From the NCBI GenBank assembly GCA_024281375.1, contig JAJSAD010000007.1, positions 1-34,882 of the forward strand: 34,882 nucleotides of DNA, given 5' to 3'. This document shows positions 14,225 through 24,863 of this stretch, piece after piece. The first letter of the stretch is position 1; each line of letters begins with the position of its first letter. The position numbers were made by a program, and so were the translations under genes. The notes under the pieces were generated by a model that saw only the letters and a list, made by a program, of their open reading frames with translations, ran no database searches and was not told the origin of the DNA. Source of the DNA: Alphaproteobacteria bacterium. Its GTDB lineage: Bacteria > Pseudomonadota > Alphaproteobacteria > Caedimonadales > UBA9215.

Positions 14225-15476
14225 ATTTTACACTGTTCTCTTAAGTTCTTTTTTTTTAAGTGGCAGCGTTGCTGTTGCCCATAATACCCCTTACGCTCTC
14301 AAGGCTCTCGAAAAAATTGCCCTTGAACGCGCCCCTGAGATCGACGTTTTAAAACACAATCAAATCGCCCTTGAGGAAAATTCTATAGCAGTCGGCCAAC
14401 TGTCCGACCCGCAACTCCAAGCTGGCCTCATTAATGTGCCAACGGATACGTTTAAAACAACCCAGGAAAACATGACTCAACTGAAATTTTCTTTAAGCCA
14501 AACTTTTCCCCGGGGACGCTCTTTGTCTTTAAAATCAGAACAACAACACATCAAAGCTCTCCAAGAAAGCGAACGTCAAGGGCTGACGGAGGCCGAAATT
14601 GTGCGGCAGTTGCGTTTAGATTGGCTTGAACTTTATTATCTTATCCATGCTGAAACAATCTTACAAAAAGCCAGAAGTGTTTTTCAACATCTTGTTAAAG
14701 TCGCGACCTCTATTCTCTCTGTTGGAAAGGGAAATCAATATGATGTTTTACGGGCTCAGCTTGACCTTTCTCAAACTGAAAGCCGCCTGATTCAAGTGCA
14801 AAATGATCTGGGAAACGTCCGTGCAAAGTTAACCAGATGGCTTGGTGATAACATTGTTTCTCAATTATCTCCCCATCAATTACCAGACTGGTCAACGCCC
14901 CCTCCAGAAAAAAAACTTCAAGCCTCTCTTCACAAGCACCACACCCTTCTTATTGCAGAAAAATCCGTCGAGGCTGCCCAAAAAGATATCGATCTTGCTG
15001 ACGCATCCTATGCCCCGGCTTGGTCTTTAAGTGCGCATTATTCTGTGCGTCAGGGACATGCAGGTATGCCAAAAAAACGACGCGCTGATTTTGTAGGTCT
15101 ACAAGTAAAAACTGAATTGCCTTTTTTTACGGGCAACCGCCAAGATCGAAAAGCATCAGCAAGTCGCGCCCGTTATGTGGCGTCTCAAAGCCAAAAAAAC
15201 AAGGCTATGTTAACTCTATCACGGGATTTATCGACAACTTATGTTATGTGGCAAGAACTTTCAAATCAATATAAACTGTACCAAAATCGCCTCCATCCTG
15301 AGGCACGACAATACGCAAAATCAACCCTTACAGCTTATGAAAATCGGCAAATTGATTTTCCAACGGTGGCCAGAGCCCATGATCGTGAAATCATGACATC
15401 TTTGCAAAAGCTTCGTATTCAAACAAATCTCTATCAAGCCCGAGCCAATTTACTTTATTTGGAGACGAGGAAATAA
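14214..15476 (+). CDS. TolC-family outer-membrane efflux channel (CusC/CzcC-like)
   Basis: This is the outer-membrane channel of a tripartite RND pump. The ATG at 14214 gives 420 residues with a signal peptide ending AVAH, then the typical OEP pattern: two long alpha-helical hairpin repeats with LKFSLSQTFPRGRSLSLKSEQQ and VGKGNQYDVLRAQLDLSQTESRLIQVQNDL, and in the second half LQVKTELPFFTGNRQDRKASASRARY. No lipobox Cys is seen, unlike some CusC homologues. The frame is open 147 bases further upstream inside the DUF2231 gene, but the longer product would lack an export signal at its N-terminus. It is joined to the adaptor gene by TAATG (one-base overlap), indicating coupling. Confidence 0.88.
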   Translation: MITKFYTVLLSSFFLSGSVAVAHNTPYALKALEKIALERAPEIDVLKHNQIALEENSIAVGQLSDPQLQAGLINVPTDTFKTTQENMTQLKFSLSQTFPRGRSLSLKSEQQHIKALQESERQGLTEAEIVRQLRLDWLELYYLIHAETILQKARSVFQHLVKVATSILSVGKGNQYDVLRAQLDLSQTESRLIQVQNDLGNVRAKLTRWLGDNIVSQLSPHQLPDWSTPPPEKKLQASLHKHHTLLIAEKSVEAAQKDIDLADASYAPAWSLSAHYSVRQGHAGMPKKRRADFVGLQVKTELPFFTGNRQDRKASASRARYVASQSQKNKAMLTLSRDLSTTYVMWQELSNQYKLYQNRLHPEARQYAKSTLTAYENRQIDFPTVARAHDREIMTSLQKLRIQTNLYQARANLLYLETRK

Positions 15477-16753
15477 TGACTTATAAAAAAGCCCTACAAA
15501 GAAAAAATATTCCTTTTCTGATCGTTATTATTTTAGCATTTGGAGGAGGAATTCTAGCGCAAAAATATCTTTTTTCTTCTGAAGAAGAACCTCCCTCTCA
15601 AAAAACAACAGATAAAAAAATCGAGTATTGGGTGGCGCCCATGGATGCTACATATCGTCGGGATAAGCCTGGAAAATCCCCCATGGGCATGGATTTGGTG
15701 CCTGTTTATGAAAGCGACAGTTCCGATGGGGGAGATGAGACAGGAGTCATCAAAATTTCCCCTACCGTTGAGCATAATCTGGGTGTGAGAACAGCTATTG
15801 CGACAAAAAAGGATATCTCACGAGTCATTGAAACCGTGGGCTCTATCACAGCCGATGAAAATCAAATCGAGCACGTGCATGTTTATGCCAATGGCTGGAT
15901 TAAGGAATTGCTGGTCAAAACTGAGGGAGAAAAAATCAAAAAAGGACAGGTGTTGTTTCGCCTTTATTCTCCTACCCTTGTCAACGCTCAGGAAGAATAT
16001 GTACTGGCCCTTAAAAGTAACAATGGTTCCTTAACACGGGCGGCATTGAAAAAACTTCGTTCTTTAGGAATGGGTGATAAGCAAATCGAGACCCTAAAAC
16101 AGACCCGAAAAGCCTCCGAGCTCGTCGATATTATTGCGGAGGATGGGGGGATTATTTCCCAACTCAATATCGCAGAAGGCATGTTTGTAAAGCCGTAAAA
16201 AATTCTTGTGGTTATTGAAGATCTTTCAAAAATCTGGCTCTTGGCAGAAGTGTATGAACGCCAATCTTCTTGGGTAAAAAAGGGGCAAAAGGCCGAAATG
16301 TCTTTGCCCTATTTACCCGGAAGAAAATGGGTGGGAGAGGTCAATTATGTCTATCCAACACTTGATCCAAAATCCCAAACCCTTGAGGTTCGAATGATGT
16401 TTGAGAACACATCAGGTGATTTGAAAATCAATATGTTTGGGGATGTAAAAATCTATGCTCAACCCCGGAAAAATATCCTTGTGATTCCTCGGGAAGCCGT
16501 GATTTATACGGGACAAGAAAGCCGTGTCATCGTTAAATTAAAAGAGGGAAAGTATAGTGCGCGGGTTCTTAAAATTGGTTTGGAAACCCATGAAGATGTT
16601 GAAATTTTAGAGGGCCTTGAGGAAGGGGAAGTCATTGTGACATCAGCGCAATTCTTAATTGACTCTGAATCCAGTTTAAAGGCAAGTTTTAACCGCATTA
16701 GTGAGGGAGAGAGCACAGAAGAAGCCTCCTCTAACTCTCACGAGAACCCTTAA
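15476..16753 (+). pseudogene. Heavy-metal RND adaptor (CusB/CzcB-like), split by in-frame TAA
   Basis: This is the periplasmic membrane-fusion protein of the efflux pump. It has one N-terminal membrane anchor (about residues 12-30) and a heavy-metal-binding segment at 51-79 (YWVAPMD, DKPGKSPMGMDLVPVYE). A lipoyl/hairpin region follows, with ANGWIKELLVKTEGEKIKKGQVLF. After codon 240 (EGMFVKP) the frame meets TAA at 16196-16198, then continues in the same frame with ILVVIEDLSKIWLLAEVYER and the complete beta-barrel and membrane-proximal domains (INMFGDVKIY, VIPREAVIYTG, GLEEGEVIVTSAQFLID) to a normal stop. Read through, it would be about 425 residues, the normal family length. There are no frameshifts or gaps. 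A GTG at 16208 could allow reinitiation. It is either a recent nonsense mutation or tolerated readthrough. Confidence 0.85.
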
Positions 16754-16773
16754 AAAAAGGCCTTAAAAAAACG

Positions 16774-19700
16774 ATGCTCAAACATATTATTATTTGGTCC
16801 ATCAAAAATAGACTTATGGTCTTGCTCGCAACTTTTTTGCTGGTAATTGCCGGCGTATACACACTTAAAAACACACCCGTTGATGCCATTCCAGACCTTT
16901 CGGACGTGCAAGTCATTATCAAAACCTCTTATCCAGGCCAAGCCCCTCAGGTGGTTGAAGACCAGGTGACCTACCCTCTCTCAACAGCTATGCTTTCCGT
17001 TCCTAAAGCCACAACGGTCAGAGCCTATTCCTTTTTTGGGGATTCTTATGTCTATGTAATTTTTGAAGATGGCACCGATCCTTATTGGGCCCGAACGCGG
17101 GTCTTGGAATATCTGAGCCAAGTTGCTAGCAAGCTTCCTGTGAGTGCACGTCCCGAGCTAGGGCCTGATGCAACAGGCGTTGGCTGGGTGTATCAATATG
17201 CTTTGGTAGATGAAACCGGCAAACATGATTTAGCAGAGCTGCGCAGCCTGCAAGATTGGTTTTTAAAGTTCGAGCTGCAAACCCTTTATGGCGTTTCCGA
17301 AGTTGCGACCATTGGGGGCATGGTCAAACAATATCAAATCTCCATTGAGCCCAATCGCTTGCGCGCTTATGGACTCTCCCTAAGCCATGTGAAAAAAGCT
17401 ATCCAGCGCTCGAACCAAGAAATTGGTGGCTCCGTTGTTGAACTAGGGGAGGCCGAACATATGGTCCGAGCAACGGGCTACCTTGGGGGTATCAAAGATA
17501 TCGGCGATACACCCTTAGGGGTAACAAACGAAGGCGTTCCCCTTTTATTATCCAATGTCGCCCATGTGTCCGTTGGACCGCAAATGCGCCGTGGTATTGC
17601 CGAGCTTGATGGCCGCGGAGAAGTTGTGGGTGGTACTATTGTTATGCGCCAAGGTGAGAACGCTTTAAAGACAATTGAGGGGGTCAAAGAACGTCTCAAA
17701 GAGCTTCAAAAAAGTCTCCCCGAGGGTGTCAAGATTGTCGAGGTTTATGACCGCTCGAGCCTCATTCAACGTGCTATTAGTAACCTCACCTCAAAACTTC
17801 TTGAAGAATTTGTTGTAGTGGCCTTGGTCTGTATGATTTTCCTCTTTCATTTTAGGTCCTCTTTGGTGGTGATTGTGAGCCTTCCTATCGGTATTTTAAG
17901 TGCCTTTATTATTATGTATCTGCAGGGTATCAATGCCAATATCATGTCTTTGGGGGGCATTGCCATTGCCATTGGCGCCATGGTAGATGCAGCCATTGTA
18001 ATGATTGAAACCATGCACAAACATGTTGAACGAACGAAGCTGACCGATGAAAATCGCTGGAAAATTGTGGAAAAGGCAGCCCTTGAAGTGGGCCCCCCCT
18101 TATTTTTCTCTCTCCTTATTATTACCCTCAGTTTCCTGCCCGTCTTTGCCCTTCAAGCTCAAGAAGGTCGGCTGTTCGCCCCCCTTGCTTTCACCAAAAC
18201 CTATGCCATGGCAGCTTCTGCCGGTCTTGCCATTACCTTGGTGCCCGTTTTGATGGGCTATTTTATCCGCGGAAAAATAACTCCAGAACATAAAAATCCC
18301 GTCAATCGATTCTTAATTCGCGTCTATCGCCCTCTCATCAATTGCACCCTACAATTTCCCAAAGAAATGTTGATCGGATCTTTTGTTGTTCTCTTTTTAT
18401 CTTTATGGCCTCTTTCTAAAATTGGAAGTGAATTTATGCCCGACTTGGACGAAGGAGACTGGATGTATATGCCGACAACTTTACCAGGGATTTCCATTGG
18501 AAAAGCACGCCAAGTCCTTCAACAAACCGATAAACTTATTAAAGCTGTTCCCGAAGTTAAGCGAGTATTTGGAAAAATTGGTCGTGCTGAAACGGCCACG
18601 GACCCAGCGCCTTTAACCATGATTGAAACGGTGATTCAGTTCAAACCCCGGGATCAGTGGCGCCCGGGCATGACCCCTAAAAAACTAAAGGCCGAGCTCA
18701 ACAGACAAGTCAAACTGCCCGGCATCACGAACGCCTGGGTGATGCCCATCAAGACCCGTATTGATATGTTGGCAACGGGTATCAAGACTCCCGTTGGTAT
18801 TAAAATATCAGGACCCAATCTCAAAGGGATTCAAAAAATAGCCGCCTCCCTTTAACCGATCTTAAATAAAGTAGAAGGAACAGCCTCGGTTTATGGAGAA
18901 CGTGTTGCTGGAGGTCGTTATATCGAGATCGATATTGATCGCAAGAGAAGCGCCCGATACGGCCTCACTATTGCAGATGTGCAAGAAATTATCGCCACCG
19001 CCGTTGGGGGGATGAACGTCACCCAAACCGTTGAAGGCCTCGAGCGCTATCCCGTTAATTTACGTTATCCTCAAAGTTACCGTCATTCAGTTTCTAAGCT
19101 CAACCTCCTTCCCCTGGTAACCCCTAGGGGGGCCCATATTGCCTTAAGTGATGTGGCAACGATTTCTATTACAGACGGCCCTCCAGCTATTAAAAGTGAG
19201 AATGCTCGCCTAACGGGTTGGGTCCTTGTGGATATTGAGGAGCGAGATTTAGGGTCTTATGTCAAAGATGCTCAGCGCATTGTACGTGACGAGCTGAAAC
19301 TCCCTGCAGGTTATGCCATTCATTGGTCCGGGCAGTATGAATACCTTGAACGCGCTCAAGAGCGTCTCATGAAAGTTGTTCCCTTAACTCTTGTGATTAT
19401 TCTTTTGCTTTTGTATTTTAGCTTTAGACGTTTTACAGAAGTCTTTATCATTATGGGAACCCTTCCTTTTGCCCTTGTGGGTGGGATTTGGTTGCTGTTT
19501 TCTTTGAACTATAACTTTTCTGTTGCCGTCATGGTTGGCTTTATTGCCCTGTCGGGAGTCGCCGTTGAAATCGGTATTTTAATGCTCGTCTATTTGAACC
19601 AAGCCTATCATGCACGCCAAGAAAAAGTTCTTAAAGACAGGAAATCTTTAAGCATCCATGACCTTAAAGAGTCGATCCTCGAAGGAGCCCTCATGCGGGT

Positions 19701-19905
19701 ACGTCCGATTTTGATGACCGTTGCGGCTATTATCGCCGGCCTTTTACCTATTATGCTGGGTTCTGGAACAGGCTCAGAAGTCATGCGCCGTATTGCAGCA
19801 CCTATGGTTGGGGGGATGATCAGCGCTACCATCCTCACTCTTCTTGTCATTCCCGCTGTCTTTTTGCTATGGAAGGGGCACTGCTTTAGAAAAGACACAT
19901 GCTAA
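16774..19905 (+). pseudogene. Heavy-metal RND efflux pump (CusA/CzcA-like), split by in-frame TAA
   Basis: This is the inner-membrane proton-driven pump of the HME-RND family. The N-terminal half has the first membrane helix, [45 protein letters not shown] and the proton-relay helix motif [13 protein letters not shown]. It also has [19 protein letters not shown] and [19 protein letters not shown]. The frame then meets TAA at codon 694 (18853-18855) and resumes in the same frame with PILNKVEGTASVYGERVAGGRY, IADVQEIIATAVGGMN, helix motifs including GVAVEIGILMLVYL, and the normal C-terminus. The total is about 1043 residues, the expected length. No other lesion is visible. If the stop is real, neither half alone should form a working pump. 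Confidence 0.88.
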
Positions 19906-19931
19906 TCGTTATTTTCATCACTTGTATGATA

Positions 19932-19960
19932 TTGACTTTTAGTCAAGTTTTCTATATACT
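19932..19960 (+). promoter_or_regulatory. Near-consensus sigma-70 promoter of tlc with a dyad
   Basis: TTGACT (19932-19937) and TATACT (19955-19960) are separated by exactly 17 bases, 48 bases before the tlc start. The -35 forms half of a perfect palindrome TTGACT-TTT-AGTCAA (19932-19946). It could be an operator or a short hairpin ending the efflux transcript. Confidence 0.75.
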
Positions 19961-20008
19961 AAATGACATGGTTTTTGTAATTTATTGAAAATATTAAAAG
20001 GAAATATA

Positions 20009-21538
20009 ATGTCGTCCGAACCAGCTACCAAGCCTGAATTCTCTAAAATTCGCCAGGCTCTCTTCCCTATTTACACAGAAGAATTAAAAAAATTCCTCCC
20101 CATCGCTTTTATCATGTTGTGTATCTTATTTAACTATACGGTTCTCAGGAACACCAAAGATGCCTTAATTGGGACGGCTGCTGGGGCGGGTATTGAGGCG
20201 ATTCCTTATCTAAAGAGTATTTTTGTCATGAGCGCGGCCATTGCCTTTGTGGTGCTCTATACCAAACTAAGTAATATGTTCTCCGCTGAGAAATTGTTTT
20301 ATATTCTGACATCAGCCTTCTTGATTTTCTTTGGGGTCTTTGCCCTATTTTTATATCCTAATGTTGCATCCCTCCACCCAGACCTTGATTCTGTACATGC
20401 TCTGCAAAATGAATTTCCCCGCATTCGATTTTTCTTTTCCGTATGGGGAGTGTGGACATATTCGTTATTTTATGTGATGTCAGAGCTTTGGGGAAGCGTG
20501 ATGATTTCTCTTCTTTTCTGGCAATTTGCCAACGAAGTTGTCCGTTCTAGTGAAGCCAAACGCTTTTATCCTATCTTTGTTTTGATTGGCAACATTGCTC
20601 TTATTTTATCTGGTAATGCCGTCCAGTATTTCTCTTCTATTCGAGATAGCCTCCCCCCAGAAGTTGATGCATGGGGCGTTTCTTTAAACTACCTTATGGC
20701 ACTGATCGTTATTATGGGTATCTTGTCCATGGTCGTCTACCGCTGGTTGAACAAAAATGTTCTAACAGACCCTAAATATTATGATGCTGCAGGCCCCAAA
20801 AAAGAAAAGAAAAAGAAACCTAAAATGGGGGTTCTTGAAAGTTTTAAATATGTGTTTTCTAATCCTTATATCGGATTGATCGCCCTTCTTGTGCTCAGTT
20901 ATGGGATGTCTATTAACCTCATTGAGCTTGTTTGGAAAAAACAAATTTCCCTTCAATTTGCAGGGGACCCCAACGCTTTTAACGCCTTTATGGGAAGTTT
21001 CTCGGAGTGGACCGGTTATGGTACCATCGCTATTATTTTTCTTACAAAGGGTGTTGTCAGTCGTTTTGGTTGGTTTGCTGGGGCGATCATCACCCCCATT
21101 GTTCTTGCGATTTCAGGTGCTTTGTTCTTTGGATTGATCTTCTTTGGAGACGTGATTAACCCCGCTCTCTTTGGTCTTGCCTGGTCTGCAACCTTTATGG
21201 CTGTGATTGTTGGGATGATTCAAAACATCCTCACAAAAGGCTCCAAGTATGCCTTATTTGATCCCACAAAAGAAATGTCTTATATCCCCTTGGATCAAGA
21301 ACTTAAAACAAAAGGTAAGGCTGTTGTGGACGTGATCGGTGGTCGCCTTGGTAAAGCCGCTGGAGGGTGGACAATCCTTGGCTTGTTTACTGTCTTTTCA
21401 GCAACAGATGCGATGGAAATTGCTCCGTATCTTGGCTACTTTATTGGTTTTGTTGTGGTCGCTTGGATCTTTGGAGTTGTTGCTCTCTCCCGTCGTTATA
21501 ATGCCCTTGTGAAACGCCGTGAAGAAATGACAGCCTGA
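20009..21538 (+). CDS. tlc: ATP/ADP translocase (Tlc/NTT nucleotide transporter)
   Basis: This family exchanges host ATP for bacterial ADP or imports nucleotides across the inner membrane, and is found in obligate intracellular bacteria and plastids. The 509-residue protein has about 12 hydrophobic segments. It opens with the family signature FNYTVLRNTKDALIGTAAGAGIEAIPYLK, whose Lys is part of the known transport motif. Later conserved blocks include NLIELVWKKQI, GSFSEWTGYGTIA and DPTKEMSYIPLDQELKTKGKAVVDVIGGRLGKAAGG, again characteristic. The ATG at 20009 with AAAAGGAAA upstream is preferred to a TTG 24 bases earlier. Transcription probably starts at the promoter at 19932-19960 and ends at the terminator at 21562. 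Substrate specificity (ATP/ADP versus other nucleotides) cannot be read from this sequence. Confidence 0.96.
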   Translation: MSSEPATKPEFSKIRQALFPIYTEELKKFLPIAFIMLCILFNYTVLRNTKDALIGTAAGAGIEAIPYLKSIFVMSAAIAFVVLYTKLSNMFSAEKLFYILTSAFLIFFGVFALFLYPNVASLHPDLDSVHALQNEFPRIRFFFSVWGVWTYSLFYVMSELWGSVMISLLFWQFANEVVRSSEAKRFYPIFVLIGNIALILSGNAVQYFSSIRDSLPPEVDAWGVSLNYLMALIVIMGILSMVVYRWLNKNVLTDPKYYDAAGPKKEKKKKPKMGVLESFKYVFSNPYIGLIALLVLSYGMSINLIELVWKKQISLQFAGDPNAFNAFMGSFSEWTGYGTIAIIFLTKGVVSRFGWFAGAIITPIVLAISGALFFGLIFFGDVINPALFGLAWSATFMAVIVGMIQNILTKGSKYALFDPTKEMSYIPLDQELKTKGKAVVDVIGGRLGKAAGGWTILGLFTVFSATDAMEIAPYLGYFIGFVVVAWIFGVVALSRRYNALVKRREEMTA

Positions 21539-21561
21539 AATTCTTAAATTCATCCATCTTG

Positions 21562-21593
21562 AAAGCGTCCTGTGAAAAGGGCGCTTTTTTTAT
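21562..21593 (+). terminator. Intrinsic terminator of tlc
   Basis: AAAGCG-TCC and GGGCGCTTT pair around TGTGAAAA and run into seven T. It lies 24 bases after the tlc stop and is a textbook Rho-independent terminator. Confidence 0.9.
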
Positions 21594-21615
21594 ATCTGCA
21601 TGATATACTTGAGGG

Positions 21616-22680
21616 ATGGCAACACTTCTTAACCACTATCATTCTTTATGTCAGGCCGAGCACCTTCAGGAAGATGCCGCTCAAATTTTAGCCCTCCAAA
21701 AACTGGAAAAACTTTCCTACGCCTTAAAAAAAGAACCCTCTTGGTTTCTCTTTTGGCAAAAAGAAAAGCCTGTGAAGGGACTTTACATTTATGGCAGTGT
21801 TGGACGAGGCAAAAGTATGCTCATGGATTTGTTCTACAAGCACTTAGAGGGAGTGACCAAACAGCGCTATCATTTTCACGAATTTATGCTGATGATCCAC
21901 CATGAAGTGAAACAAATTATGGACAGATCTGAGGAAAATGGAGCCCATCCCATGGCCCAAATCGCCTCAAAACTTGCCAGAGAATCACGTCTCATTTGTT
22001 TTGATGAGTTTCACATCAAAGACATTACCGATGCCATGCTCTTAAAGCGCCTCATGGATTTTTTATGGCAAGAAAATGTGGTGATTGTCGCCACATCGAA
22101 TTTCCCTCCCGAGGAACTTTATAAAGACGGATATCAACGCAATCTTGTGCTACCTTTTCTTAAGAAAATGACTCAAAAATTAAACCTCTATAATCTGGGA
22201 GGCGTTCTTGATTATCGCCAGTTATTTTTAGCTGAAAAGGAGCGTTATTTCCTCACCAATGATAAAGATGAGAAAGCCCCCTTAGACCATATTTTTAATC
22301 ACCTTCGTCAAAAGGCCCCTATTGGCAAAAGAACCCTTATTATTAAAAAACGGGAATGGGTCCTCCCTAAAGTTGCGGGGGGTATTGCTTGGTTTAGTTT
22401 TGATGAAATTTGTGGGCAACCCTTAAGTGCCAATGATTATCTTGAGCTTGCTCAAAATGTTCACACGGTCTTGATTTCTCATATTCCAGAGCTTGATGAT
22501 GAAAGTCTCGATCGTGTTAAACGGTTGATCACCTTGATTGATATTCTTTATGACCAGAGGACAAACTTTGCAGCCTCAGGCGAAAAACCCCTTAATGCTC
22601 TTTACACCGGTACCAAAGAACAAGAGCTCTTTGAACGCACAACCTCACGCCTTATAGAAATGACTGCCGGTGGTATGTGA
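21616..22680 (+). CDS. zapE: Cell-division-associated AAA ATPase ZapE (AFG1 family)
   Basis: ZapE is a cytoplasmic P-loop ATPase that acts at the division ring and is related to mitochondrial AFG1. The 354-residue protein shows Walker A (YIYGSVGRGKSMLMDLFY, about residues 56-73), then YHFHEFMLMIH, Walker B (RLICFDEFHIKDITDAMLLKRL, about 130-150), the sensor region VVIVATSNFPPEELYKDGYQR and the C-terminal FDEICGQPLSANDYLELA segment. All are diagnostic of AFG1/ZapE. GAGGG just precedes the ATG. It stands between the tlc terminator and a dispersed repeat, so it is probably transcribed alone. Confidence 0.93.
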   Translation: MATLLNHYHSLCQAEHLQEDAAQILALQKLEKLSYALKKEPSWFLFWQKEKPVKGLYIYGSVGRGKSMLMDLFYKHLEGVTKQRYHFHEFMLMIHHEVKQIMDRSEENGAHPMAQIASKLARESRLICFDEFHIKDITDAMLLKRLMDFLWQENVVIVATSNFPPEELYKDGYQRNLVLPFLKKMTQKLNLYNLGGVLDYRQLFLAEKERYFLTNDKDEKAPLDHIFNHLRQKAPIGKRTLIIKKREWVLPKVAGGIAWFSFDEICGQPLSANDYLELAQNVHTVLISHIPELDDESLDRVKRLITLIDILYDQRTNFAASGEKPLNALYTGTKEQELFERTTSRLIEMTAGGM

Positions 22681-22697
22681 AATATAGACCCCTCCTC

Positions 22698-22863
22698 TTT
22701 CGACGTGTGGCTAAGTCTCTTTATTGGCAAAACGGCGACACATCCCAAAGTCATAATATCCTCACGTATGAAGTAGACGCTCCGGGAGCTCTTGTTTGGT
22801 TTTAAAACCCACATTTTGAAACTGAATAGGTATAGGTGTCCAAGAGTCGGAATGATTTAGGGA
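22698..22863 (+). repeat. Dispersed non-coding repeat, copy B
   Basis: This is the second copy of the repeat at 1000-1146, in the same orientation. Identical blocks include AAAACGGCGACACATC, CCTCACGTATGAAGTAGACG, CTCCGGGAGCTC, TTTTAAAACCCACA and GAAACTGAATAGGTATAG. Relative to copy A there is an insertion of about ten bases (around AAAGTCATAATA) and a divergent segment after the last block. The left edge TTTCGACGTGTGG (22698-22710) is the reverse complement of the right edge in copy A, supporting terminal inverted repeats and a mobile miniature element. It lies between zapE and mreB. Confidence 0.75.
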
Positions 22864-22947
22864 GACAAAGGATATTGTGGTGAAAAAATTAATGTGGACC
22901 TAGCCCCGGAAGTGTCGTATTTATACTATTAAGTATAATTATAATAA

Positions 22948-24000
<1,053 letters not shown>

Positions 24001-24016
24001 GAGATAGAGCTTTGAT

Positions 24017-24859
24017 ATGCTTTTAACCAACCAATCTTCTTTTAAAATAGCTCGCCGGCATTTAAAGCGTTTTAGCATTATGCCGGTTTTATTGTTTTTG
24101 GTGATTGTTGGGGCTGGGGCTTCTTTTATCCTTTATAGTGACCAAGTAAAGGGAACATTTAAAGATTTTATTTATGACGGCAGTGCTTTATTATTATCCC
24201 TTATGGAAAAACCTTTTAATAGTGTGAGAGGCTATCAACAGAATTTTAAACACCATCTCTTTCTTCAAAAAAAGGCTCACCTATTTGAAAAGATGATTTC
24301 TCAATTAGAGGCTTATAAACACAAAGCACAAAGTCTTGAAATGCGTAATAGAGAATTGCGGGACTTGTTATCTCTTCAGGGGGATGGGGGGGAGCCTTTT
24401 ATAACGGCACAATGTTTCGGGCAAAATGCTTTCTTAAATACACAGTCCCTTTTTATCCATGCGGGTCACCGAAGTGGTATTAAGCGCTTTGATGTGGTCC
24501 TAAGTGAAGGGACACTCATTGGGCAAGTGGACCGGGTGGGTGGAAAAACATCACGCGTTCTTTTAATAAATGATTCTCGTTCTCGGATTCCTATTGTTTG
24601 TGGAAAAAGCCAACAAGAAGGCGTATTGTACGGAGATCTTGATGGCAATCTCACCCTTTCTTTTGTAAAAACCCCTGGGGCTTTGCAAGAGGGAGAAATG
24701 CTTTTTTCATCGGGAGTAGATGGATATTTTCCTCGAGGCAAACCTTTGGGGACAGTTTCTAAAATTAAGGGAGAAAAGGTTTTTATAGACCCTCTTGTGG
24801 ATTTTAAAAACTTGCATTATGTGCAAATACAAAAATCCCATGGGGGCGAAGTGCAGTAG
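24017..24859 (+). CDS. mreC: Rod shape-determining protein MreC
   Basis: MreC is a bitopic inner-membrane protein whose periplasmic domain scaffolds the rod complex and stimulates PBP2. The 280-residue protein has one transmembrane helix (about residues 23-43), a periplasmic coiled coil (about 80-120, KAHLFEKMISQLEAYKHKAQSLEMRNRELRDLL-like) and the two-lobed beta domain with SGIKRFDVVLSEGTLIGQVDRVGGKTSRVLLINDSRSRIPI, ending in FVKTPGALQEGEMLFSSGVDGYFPRGKPLG, as in the family. It follows mreB by 16 bases and precedes mreD by four. Confidence 0.94.
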   Translation: MLLTNQSSFKIARRHLKRFSIMPVLLFLVIVGAGASFILYSDQVKGTFKDFIYDGSALLLSLMEKPFNSVRGYQQNFKHHLFLQKKAHLFEKMISQLEAYKHKAQSLEMRNRELRDLLSLQGDGGEPFITAQCFGQNAFLNTQSLFIHAGHRSGIKRFDVVLSEGTLIGQVDRVGGKTSRVLLINDSRSRIPIVCGKSQQEGVLYGDLDGNLTLSFVKTPGALQEGEMLFSSGVDGYFPRGKPLGTVSKIKGEKVFIDPLVDFKNLHYVQIQKSHGGEVQ

Positions 24860-24863
24860 GGTC

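Noticed and set aside
15476-19905. Altered genetic code (TAA read as sense) to explain the split efflux genes
   Set aside because: TAA is used as a normal terminator in many intact genes here (for example flgH, tamA, rodA, sodB), and TGA and TAG also terminate genes, so a general reassignment is excluded; only rare suppression or pseudogenes remain.
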